Assembly: GCA_009774465.1 (NCBI GenBank)
Contig: VSNT01000310.1
Span: 1-5,432, forward strand
Reading direction: 5' to 3'
DNA: 5,432 nucleotides
Source: Lachnospiraceae bacterium
GTDB taxonomy: Bacteria; Bacillota_A; Clostridia; Lachnospirales; Lachnospiraceae
Every line of letters begins with the position of its first letter. Position 1 is the stretch's first letter. The translations under genes and the position numbers were made by a program. The notes under the pieces are model-generated. The model did not search any database. It worked only from the letters and a program-made list of their open reading frames with translations, and had not been told where the DNA came from. This document shows positions 1 through 5,082 of the stretch, one piece after another.

Positions 1-13
1 ATAAACGCTATCC

Positions 14-42
14 TTGTATCACTAACCAAATCAAATTATAAT
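14..42 (+). promoter_or_regulatory. Weak candidate promoter upstream of the small membrane peptide
   Basis: A perfect TATAAT lies at 37-42, with TTGTAT at 14-19 separated by 17 bp. Only the TTG of the -35 box matches the consensus well. The DNA is AT-rich, where chance -10 boxes are frequent, so this is a weak call. If real, it would transcribe the 45-codon frame at 165. Confidence 0.25.
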
Positions 43-70
43 AGAGGTGGATATTTTTTTGAAAAAATCT

Positions 71-93
71 GTCCGCTATAACATTTCGCGGAC
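71..93 (-). terminator. Hairpin with a T-tract on the minus-strand side
   Basis: GTCCGC at 71-76 and GCGGAC at 88-93 form a perfect 6-bp GC-rich stem with an 11-nt loop. Read on the minus strand, the stem is followed by AGATTTTTTC, as in an intrinsic terminator. On the plus strand the tail is ATTTGGGTTTT, which is weaker. No intact minus-strand gene ends here. It could be a leftover terminator of a lost gene, possibly the minus-strand frame at about 260-440, or a chance dyad. Confidence 0.3.
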
Positions 94-164
94 ATTTGGG
101 TTTTACAATAGCCTTATCAAATTTTGTTACTGATAGGGTTAAATCACAAAGAAAGGGAAAATAT

Positions 165-302
165 ATGACGAAAAAATTATATCGAGTTATGTTGTTTGTT
201 GGTACTTCAATGATACATCATTCAGCAGCGGGTGTCTTTATTTTGTGCAATATTTGGTATTTACTCATTTATAGTTCTGAATCTAATAGAAATAGTAAAT
301 AG
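165..302 (+). CDS. Possible 45-residue single-pass membrane peptide, unknown function
   Basis: The frame opens with ATG at 165, preceded by GAAAGGG at 151-157, a fair ribosome binding site at 7-nt spacing. A TTG at 96 is an alternative start but has no good site. The product begins MTKKLYR, then has a hydrophobic stretch (about residues 8-36, interrupted by two His and small residues), and ends in a polar Ser/Asn-rich tail. This is the layout of a small membrane protein. One Cys (residue 31) is followed by NIWYLL, which faintly recalls autoinducing-peptide precursors. However, the acidic or proline-containing C-terminal motif of AgrD-type precursors is absent and no agrB is visible. The codons are AT-rich, unlike the cassette to the right. 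It may not be a real gene. Confidence 0.35.
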   Translation: MTKKLYRVMLFVGTSMIHHSAAGVFILCNIWYLLIYSSESNRNSK

Positions 303-438
303 GGAAAGTATTTCACTTACAGCAAGGCGGGCCAGTTTCCTGTCAACATGAGCCAGTCTGCCTTGTGTGGATTGATCCGTTATGAAAGGCTTGCTTTTTC
401 CCATTAAGTTCAGTACACTGTCAATCTGACACAAAGCA
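303..438. other. Gene-free interval with coding-like remnants on both strands
   Basis: No complete gene is present, but two overlapping frames look protein-like. On the plus strand a frame runs from the TAG at 300-302 to a TAA at 405-407. It is in phase with the small peptide gene and would continue it if that stop were read through. It includes the stretch SQSALCGLIRYERLAFSH. On the minus strand a frame open from about 438 down to about 260 includes the charged, helix-like stretch TQGRLAHVDRKLARLAVSEI. Only one of them, at most, can be ancestral coding sequence. A 10-bp stem with two G-U pairs joins CAAGGCGGGC (323-332) to GTCTGCCTTG (356-365). A short T-run lies at 394-399. The interval looks more GC-rich than the DNA to its left, suggesting that the imported segment begins near 303-320. 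Confidence 0.35.
419..431. repeat. Perfect dyad TGTCA-ATC-TGACA upstream of the regulator promoter
   Basis: TGTCA at 419-423 and TGACA at 427-431 are exact inverted copies around ATC, ending 7 bp before the tandem operator. It could be a binding site for a second, dimeric regulator or a chance palindrome. The permease promoter has no equivalent, so it is probably not part of the shared control. Confidence 0.3.
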
Positions 439-471
439 TTTCATACTGTTTCCATATTGCTTTGGTATAAT
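439..471 (+). promoter_or_regulatory. Regulator/kinase promoter with tandem 11-bp operator, copy 1
   Basis: Half-sites TTTCATACTGT (439-449) and TTCCATATTGC (450-460) lie head to tail at 11-bp spacing, the usual arrangement for OmpR-family dimers. A perfect -10 TATAAT (466-471) starts 5 bp later. The position where a -35 would sit falls inside the operator and has no TTGACA-like hexamer, which suggests an activator-dependent promoter. Transcription would start near 478, leaving only about a dozen bases of leader around the GAGGAGGTG ribosome binding site (477-485). CAAAGCA (432-438) and TGCTTTG (458-464) also form a 7-bp inverted repeat around the operator core. The same element precedes the permease gene, so autoregulation by the downstream regulator is the simplest reading. 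Confidence 0.75.
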
Positions 472-490
472 AATGTGAGGAGGTGTAAAA

Positions 491-1156
491 ATGGCTGTTT
501 TATTGATTGTGGAAGATGATACTGCCACCAACGTGGCAATCTGTGAATATATGAGATCCGCAGGGCATATTACCTTGTCGGCCCTTGATGGTGAACAGGG
601 TTTGCAGATTGCAAGGGAGAAATCGGTTGATTTAGTGGTTCTGGATATTATGCTGCCGAAGCGAACCGGTTTGGAGGTATTAAAAGAATTGCGCCAAACA
701 AGCAACATTCCTATCTTAATGCTTACCGCCCTTGACGATGAGCCTACTCAGGCGGCCAGCTTTGATGAACAGGCGGACGACTATATCACAAAGCCCTTTT
801 CCATGCTTTTGCTGGGAAAACGGGTGACAGCCCTGCTGCGGCGGTGTGGGAAAAGTCCGGAACTGAAACAAATTCAGATGGGCGATATTACGGTGGATTT
901 TGGCGGCTATACTGCTTCCGGGCCGGGCGGCCCTATTGACCTGACACCAAAGGAGATCGACCTGCTGAAATTGCTGATAGAGCATAAAGGTCTGGTGCTT
1001 ACACGGTCGCAGATCTTGGACGAGTTGTGGGGATATGATTACCCCATCATTGACCGCACGATTGATACCTACATTAAAAATTTACGGAAAAAGCTGAGTC
1101 TTAACCGGATTGTAACGGTAAAAGGCGTTGGCTACAAGTATGAGGAACACCCATGA
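491..1156 (+). CDS. OmpR/PhoB-family DNA-binding response regulator
   Basis: This is a 221-residue cytoplasmic transcription factor of normal length for the family. The receiver domain (residues 1-115) has every key residue: acidic pocket E8-D9-D10, phospho-acceptor D52 in LDIMLPKRTG, switch T79 in MLTA, and K101 in DDYITKPF. A winged-helix C-terminal domain (about 125-221) has the family hallmarks DLTPKEIDLLKLL and the recognition-helix region IDRTIDTYIKNLRKKL, ending in VKGVGYKY. The ATG at 491 follows GAGGAGGTG at 5-nt spacing. The stop overlaps the kinase start (ATGA at 1153-1156), so the two are translationally coupled and certainly partners. It is expected to bind the tandem 11-bp repeats before its own gene and before the permease gene. 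General resemblance is to VanR/BceR-like Firmicute regulators, but the exact subfamily cannot be fixed. Confidence 0.97.
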   Translation: MAVLLIVEDDTATNVAICEYMRSAGHITLSALDGEQGLQIAREKSVDLVVLDIMLPKRTGLEVLKELRQTSNIPILMLTALDDEPTQAASFDEQADDYITKPFSMLLLGKRVTALLRRCGKSPELKQIQMGDITVDFGGYTASGPGGPIDLTPKEIDLLKLLIEHKGLVLTRSQILDELWGYDYPIIDRTIDTYIKNLRKKLSLNRIVTVKGVGYKYEEHP

Positions 1157-2268
1157 GAAATTTAAAGCTCTTTACTAAAATCTTCTTATACACCTTTCTG
1201 GTAATGCTGTTTGTCACCGTGATGGCTCATGTTTTTCTCTATGTGCTTGCGCCGCAAATGACCGTAAGCACCAACCGTTTTGTGGAAGGAGCCATTATTG
1301 AGAGTGATGTGAATACTGGTATTTTGATAAAATCCGCTATCGGAAAAGCACTGCCGGTATCCCTGCTTTGCTGCGCCATCATTTCCGCTGGGTGTTCCCT
1401 GTTGTTTTCCAGAGCCATGACGAGGCCGATCAAGCAGATTGCGGTTACAACGGAAAAGATGGAAAAGCTGGATAAGGCTGCAGCCTGCGTGGTGCATACG
1501 AAGGACGAGATTGGCGAGCTGGCCGCCCGCGTCAATAAGCTGTATGCCAGCCTGCTTTCCACCATTGAAAATCTGGAGGAAGAAAAGCAAAACGTCCGTG
1601 AGGCGGAACGGTTGAAAATTGATTTCCTGCGGGCCGCCTCCCATGAGCTGAAAACGCCGGTGACTGCCCTGAACGCGATTTTGGAAAACATGATCTTAGG
1701 CATTGGAAAATACAAAGACCGGGATCGCTGTCTGTTGGAATGTAAGGAGATTACCGGGCAGCTATCCTTTATGATTAAAGAAATTTTGGATACCTCCCGG
1801 CTGGATTTTACACAGGAGAAACAGGACGCGGAAACCTTTGACCTGTCTGAGCGTCTTCCGGCAATCTGCGAGCCCTATCAGTTGATTGCGAAGGCAAAGG
1901 GACTCGACTTTTCTTTCAGCATACAGGGAAAGTGCCCTGTCCACACGTCAAAGAAAAGCCTTGAAAAGATCCTGTCTAACCTGCTCTCCAATGCGGTCGC
2001 TTACACAAAGCCGGGATGCAAGATCACCGTTATATTGAACGCCCGACAGATAAAAATAGAAAATGAGTGTACGCCCATCCCGCCGGATAAGCTGGCCCAT
2101 GTATTTGAGCCGTTCTACCGCCCAGACTTTGCCAGAGATCGCAAAGATGGAGGGAATGGGCTGGGATTATATATTGTAGATACGCTTTCAAAGGCCCTTG
2201 GGATGCCCTATCAATTTGAGGCGACCAAAAACCCGCCGGGAATGTGCTTTACCCTTTATCTCCCATAA
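1153..2268 (+). CDS. Membrane sensor histidine kinase, partner of the upstream regulator
   Basis: This 371-residue kinase has, in order, TM1 (about residues 8-31), a short extracytoplasmic loop (about 32-65), TM2 (about 66-86), a HAMP linker (about 87-140), and a dimerisation/phosphotransfer domain with H164 in ASHELKTP. The HATPase_c domain (about 262-371) has the N-box NLLSNAV (N276, N280), the F-box FEPFYR (318-323) and the G2-box GGNGLGLYIV (333-342). The loop of about 34 residues is too small for a folded ligand-binding domain, so sensing probably occurs in or near the membrane or via a partner protein. The G1 box is atypical: where DxGxGIP is expected it reads NECTPIP (304-310), with Asn for the adenine-contacting Asp. 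I believe this is tolerated in related Firmicute kinases, so the kinase is probably active. Translation is coupled to the regulator by a 4-base ATGA overlap. Confidence 0.97.
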   Translation: MRNLKLFTKIFLYTFLVMLFVTVMAHVFLYVLAPQMTVSTNRFVEGAIIESDVNTGILIKSAIGKALPVSLLCCAIISAGCSLLFSRAMTRPIKQIAVTTEKMEKLDKAAACVVHTKDEIGELAARVNKLYASLLSTIENLEEEKQNVREAERLKIDFLRAASHELKTPVTALNAILENMILGIGKYKDRDRCLLECKEITGQLSFMIKEILDTSRLDFTQEKQDAETFDLSERLPAICEPYQLIAKAKGLDFSFSIQGKCPVHTSKKSLEKILSNLLSNAVAYTKPGCKITVILNARQIKIENECTPIPPDKLAHVFEPFYRPDFARDRKDGGNGLGLYIVDTLSKALGMPYQFEATKNPPGMCFTLYLP

Positions 2269-2284
2269 AGCGATGGCTTTTTTT
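2267..2284 (+). terminator. Weak intrinsic terminator after the kinase gene
   Basis: AAAGC (2267-2271) pairs with GCTTT (2276-2280) around a GATG loop, and the T-run continues to 2284. The stem is only 5 bp and overlaps the kinase stop codon, so termination may be partial. Its place between the kinase stop and the second operator fits two separate but co-regulated transcripts. Confidence 0.4.
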
Positions 2285-2289
2285 ATCCG

Positions 2290-2322
2290 TTTCATACTGG
2301 TTCCATATTGGGGTGCTATGCT
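2290..2322 (+). promoter_or_regulatory. Transporter-operon promoter with tandem 11-bp operator, copy 2
   Basis: Half-sites TTTCATACTGG (2290-2300) and TTCCATATTGG (2301-2311) match copy 1 at 20 of 22 positions. They differ only in the last base of each half-site. A -10-like TATGCT (2317-2322) begins 5 bp after the operator, the same offset as in copy 1, and again there is no recognisable -35. The predicted start near 2329 leaves a leader of about 38 nt before the permease ATG. The conserved sequence and conserved offset from the -10 argue strongly for a shared activator, presumably the regulator encoded at 491-1156. The weaker -10 would make this promoter more dependent on the activator. Confidence 0.72.
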
Positions 2323-2366
2323 GTCAGCGTTGCAACACTTATCCTATATGAAATGGAGGTCATTCT

Positions 2367-3731
2367 ATGAACTTTATGAATCGAGCGTGGCTGTATATCG
2401 TCCGCAAGAGGGGCAAGAGTATCCTTCTTTTTGTCATCTTGCTGGTGATGGCAACCTTTGTATTGACCGCTCTGGCACTGGGGAACGCTTCGAAAGCCGC
2501 CCAGCAGGAGCTGCGGCAAAGCCTTGGCGGGAGTTTTCTCATTGGCTTTGACTACACGGAAAACAACCCCTATTTGAAGGTGGAAAGCGTGGAGGGCGGA
2601 ACCCTGATGTATTCCACCCAGCAGATCAGCCCGGAGCTGGTAGAGCAAATCCGGGAAATTGAGGGGATCAAGGAGTGCAGCGCCACCGTGGAGGGGCTGG
2701 CGGCGTTCCCCTCTCTGGAACTATTTACCGGCAATATCCCCATTGAGGAAGAATTTCGCGCATCCTCAAAGATTTTAAGCACATGGAAAAGCGAGGAGCT
2801 TACCCGGTTTACTTCCGGGCAGCTTACGCTGACGCAGGGGCGGCATATCCTGCCGGACGACAAAAACAAGGGGCTGATCAGCAAGGATTTGGCTGAGAAA
2901 AACGGCCTGAAAATTGGTGACAAAATCCAGACGGACAAAGGCGTGGAGATTGAGATTGTGGGCCTGTTCTCTCCAAAAGAAATCGAAGGCATCAACGATC
3001 AGGTGACAACCTACGATAAAATACAAAACCTTATCATCACCGACCTTGCCACTTTGGTGGCTTACGAAAACGGCCCCGCAATACAGGGCTTTAACGAGCT
3101 GACGGTATCGGTGAACGACCCGCAGAACATGGAGGAAATCATTTCTAAAGTAAAGGAAATCAGCGGCGTGGACTGGAAAGGCTTTTCTTTTCTGGTTGAC
3201 AACGAGGACTATGAAAACGCCGCGTCCTCTTTGGAACAGTTATCGGAGCTGGTATCCACCATTTTGATGATCGCGCTGATTGTAAGCATCGCCATCCTCT
3301 CGCTCATTCTAACCATGTGGGCCAGAACCCGCATCCATGAAACCGGCGTCCTGCTCTCGGTTGGGATCAGCAAGCTGTCCATCTTAGGGCAGTATATTGC
3401 CGAGGTTTTGCTGATTGCGATATTAGCATTTTCCCTCTCTTATTTCTCCGCCAGCGCCATTGCGGGCCAGATGGGAAACGTATTGCAATCCGGGCAGGCG
3501 GTAACGGAGGCGCAGCAGGAAGACGGCTTATCTGCCGGAACCCGTGGGGAGGCCGGAACAGATACCGGTGAGCCGGAAATCGAAACCCCGGAATTACAGG
3601 TTCGTGTACAGCTTGAGGAAATGGGCCTCCTATTCCTGCTGGGGATCGGGATTGTAACGGTATCCGCTGGAATATCCTCAATTTCCGTCATGCGGCTGAA
3701 ACCGCGGGAAATTCTATCGAAAATGAGCTGA
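2367..3731 (+). CDS. ABC transporter permease, FtsX/MacB-type topology
   Basis: This 454-residue membrane protein has one N-terminal TM helix (about 18-38) and a large extracytoplasmic domain (about 40-293, MacB-PCD-like). Three more helices follow at about 296-318, 342-364 and 420-441. The cytoplasmic segment after TM2, RTRIHETGVLLSVGIS, has the Arg/Glu/Gly pattern of the FtsX-family coupling helix that contacts the ATPase. The protein ends with the typical LKPREILSKMS tail. Four helices and one ectodomain mean two copies should pair with two ATPase subunits. An unusual feature is a hydrophilic, low-complexity TM3-TM4 loop (about 365-419) rich in Gln, Gly, Glu and Thr. The start follows TGGAGGT (2354-2360). 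It heads the transporter operon, 16 bases before the lipoprotein gene. MacB-type systems work by mechanotransmission, often in peptide or drug efflux or lipoprotein handling; the substrate here is unknown. Confidence 0.93.
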   Translation: MNFMNRAWLYIVRKRGKSILLFVILLVMATFVLTALALGNASKAAQQELRQSLGGSFLIGFDYTENNPYLKVESVEGGTLMYSTQQISPELVEQIREIEGIKECSATVEGLAAFPSLELFTGNIPIEEEFRASSKILSTWKSEELTRFTSGQLTLTQGRHILPDDKNKGLISKDLAEKNGLKIGDKIQTDKGVEIEIVGLFSPKEIEGINDQVTTYDKIQNLIITDLATLVAYENGPAIQGFNELTVSVNDPQNMEEIISKVKEISGVDWKGFSFLVDNEDYENAASSLEQLSELVSTILMIALIVSIAILSLILTMWARTRIHETGVLLSVGISKLSILGQYIAEVLLIAILAFSLSYFSASAIAGQMGNVLQSGQAVTEAQQEDGLSAGTRGEAGTDTGEPEIETPELQVRVQLEEMGLLFLLGIGIVTVSAGISSISVMRLKPREILSKMS

Positions 3732-3747
3732 GAAAGGCGGTAACGAT

Positions 3748-3936
3748 ATGAAAAAAGTATGGAAAATGTTTTCTGTCCTCCTTTTTGTGGGATTGCTGTT
3801 CACAGGGTGTACCCCCAAGGAGAATAAATCAGACGAAACGCAGGAGCAATCCGGCTCGCCCATCATAGATTACGAGGTGCCGGATAAAGTAAAGGACTAT
3901 GATTTTGACTATGAATTTGTGCCCGAAGGTGAATAG
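3748..3936 (+). CDS. Small acidic lipoprotein encoded within the ABC operon
   Basis: The 62-residue precursor has a classic lipoprotein signal peptide: MKKVWK, a hydrophobic core, and the lipobox LFTGC with Cys at residue 21. The mature part is only about 42 residues, strongly acidic, with a polar tether (about 22-37) and a C-terminal Asp/Tyr/Phe-rich segment including KDYDFDYEFVPEGE. It should be diacylglyceryl-anchored on the outer face of the membrane. It is too small for a substrate-binding protein, so it is more likely an accessory, sensor or immunity subunit acting with the permease ectodomain or the kinase loop (inference). The ATG at 3748 follows AAAGGCGG (3733-3740). It sits between the permease and ATPase genes with gaps of 16 and 11 bases, so all three are surely co-transcribed. 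Confidence 0.87.
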   Translation: MKKVWKMFSVLLFVGLLFTGCTPKENKSDETQEQSGSPIIDYEVPDKVKDYDFDYEFVPEGE

Positions 3937-3947
3937 GAGGTGCCTCT

Positions 3948-4595
3948 ATGGGAATTTTGGAACTGCAAAATCTAACATACTCTTATGACAAAAAGAGGAA
4001 GGTGCTGAGAGGGATCAATGCGCAGATGGAGGCGGGAAAAATGTATGCCATTCTCGGCCCGTCCGGGTGCGGCAAGACAACCCTTCTATCCCTGCTGGGC
4101 GGTCTGGACAGCCCCACAAGCGGGAATATCCTGTTTGAAGGGAAAGACATTGCACAGGCCGGATTGGCAGGCCATCGGAAAAAGAATGTTTCTTTTATCT
4201 TTCAGAGCTACAACCTGATTGACTATATGACCCCGCAGGAGAATGTCCGGCTGACTTCAAAGAAACCGGCACTCCCGTTTCTGGAACGGCTGGGGCTGAC
4301 GAGGGAGGAATCCAAACGGAACGTGCTGAAACTCTCCGGCGGCCAGCAGCAGCGGGTAGCCATTGCAAGGGCGCTCGCAAGCGAAGCTCCGGTGATTCTG
4401 GCGGACGAGCCTACCGGCAATCTGGACGAGGATACGGCTGGGGATATTACGGAAATCTTGAAAGAAAGCGCCCATCAGATGAAGAAATGCGTGATAGTTG
4501 TTACCCACTCAGGTGAGCTGGCAAAACAGGCGGATGTGGTGTTCCGGCTGAAAAAGGGTGAATTACAGATAGAGCAAAGCGAGAAATCTTCATAA
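3948..4595 (+). CDS. ABC transporter ATP-binding protein (LolD/MacB-like class)
   Basis: This complete 215-residue nucleotide-binding subunit has all expected motifs. These are Walker A GPSGCGKT (37-44), Q-loop IFQSYNL (Q86), signature LSGGQ (129-133), Walker B VILADEP with D153 and catalytic E154, D-loop GNLD (157-160), and H-loop VVTHS (H187). The sequence DEPTGNLD and the short length place it in the class that pairs with FtsX/MacB-type permeases. It acts as a homodimer on the cytoplasmic face, hydrolysing ATP to move the permease encoded at 2367-3731. Translation starts at ATG 3948 after AGGAGGTG (3935-3942), which overlaps the lipoprotein stop codon, so expression is probably coupled. 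It is the last gene of the cassette, and base composition changes sharply just after its stop. Confidence 0.98.
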   Translation: MGILELQNLTYSYDKKRKVLRGINAQMEAGKMYAILGPSGCGKTTLLSLLGGLDSPTSGNILFEGKDIAQAGLAGHRKKNVSFIFQSYNLIDYMTPQENVRLTSKKPALPFLERLGLTREESKRNVLKLSGGQQQRVAIARALASEAPVILADEPTGNLDEDTAGDITEILKESAHQMKKCVIVVTHSGELAKQADVVFRLKKGELQIEQSEKSS

Positions 4596-4597
4596 CT

Positions 4598-4613
4598 ATA
4601 AATTCAAATTTAT
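4598..4613. repeat. AT-only dyad directly after the ATPase stop
   Basis: ATAAATT (4598-4604) and AATTTAT (4607-4613) are exact inverted copies separated by CA, starting 2 bases after the ATPase stop codon. There is no GC pairing and no T-tract, so it is a poor terminator. It lies at the point where composition turns AT-rich and may mark the edge of the cassette. Confidence 0.3.
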
Positions 4614-4689
4614 TCAGGAGCTGTATAGAGCAACAAATAGAGTTGGGAGGAACATAAAAACGAGAAGCTATCATGCAGAAGTAATTAAT

Positions 4690-5082
4690 TTGAGCTTGAA
4701 AGACAAAAAGATGATAAAAAAATTTCCTGTTCTCAAATGTCAAAGTCGTTTTTTTGGTCTATGCAAAATATATACAATTTCAATACCTGAAAAAGATATT
4801 GAAGATGAAGTAAAAGCATTTCAAAAAAACATGAGTACGGCTTTGAAGAAAGAATGGTACATTACATTTCATACATCAGAAAATGCAATTGTAGTTTTTA
4901 GAGAAAAGATTTTTGTTATGTCCTGCAAGGGGATTGTTCCGGTATATAAAAAACGTATTGATACCTCTCATGCGAAAGATAAACAAAGGTGGGATGATAT
5001 GATACAATATGCAAAATCATTGGGAGTACCAGATGAACAGTGCGATTTTTTACCAGAGGATTTTACAAAGCAAGAATATTGA
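4690..5082 (+). CDS. Unrecognised protein, probably 5'-truncated gene
   Basis: The frame encodes 130 residues from a TTG at 4690, or 123 from ATG 4711. Neither start has a convincing ribosome binding site. The same frame is open upstream to a TAG at 4570-4572. The translated stretch before 4690 looks genuinely coding (for example FIQELYRATNRVGRNIKTRS), yet it contains no ATG, GTG or TTG. The original start was therefore probably lost when this DNA was joined to the end of the ATPase gene. The product is lysine-rich and soluble-looking, with no signal peptide or membrane helix. Features include an FFGLCKIYTISIPEKDIEDE segment, a strand-rich middle (WYITFHTSENAIVVFREKIF) and a helical acidic C-terminus. 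I do not recognise the family. Base composition is much more AT-rich than in the genes on either side. Confidence 0.55.
   Translation: MSLKDKKMIKKFPVLKCQSRFFGLCKIYTISIPEKDIEDEVKAFQKNMSTALKKEWYITFHTSENAIVVFREKIFVMSCKGIVPVYKKRIDTSHAKDKQRWDDMIQYAKSLGVPDEQCDFLPEDFTKQEY

Noticed and set aside
165..302. Cyclic autoinducer (AgrD-like) precursor
   Set aside because: A hydrophobic N-terminal part and a lone Cys followed by aromatic residues are suggestive. However, the conserved acidic or proline-containing C-terminal part is missing, and there is no agrB or agrC gene nearby.
1186..1715. Minus-strand frames of about 150 residues within the kinase gene
   Set aside because: They lie opposite a kinase gene with all its motifs, have no ribosome binding sites and no recognisable domains; they are frame shadows.
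491..2268. Vancomycin-type VanR/VanS pair
   Set aside because: The architecture is similar, but no vanH, vanA-type ligase, vanX or vanY gene follows; the targets are an ABC transporter and the regulator's own operon.
2198..2551. Plus-strand 117-residue frame spanning the kinase end and the permease start
   Set aside because: It overlaps two genuine genes and the operator in another frame and has no start signal of its own.
2570..2995. Minus-strand 141-residue frame inside the permease gene
   Set aside because: It is antisense to a well-supported coding region, lacks a start signal and shows no family motif.
2367..4595. BceAB-type bacitracin/lantibiotic detoxification module
   Set aside because: BceB permeases have about ten membrane helices with the large loop mid-protein. 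This permease has four helices with the ectodomain after TM1, which is MacB/FtsX-like.
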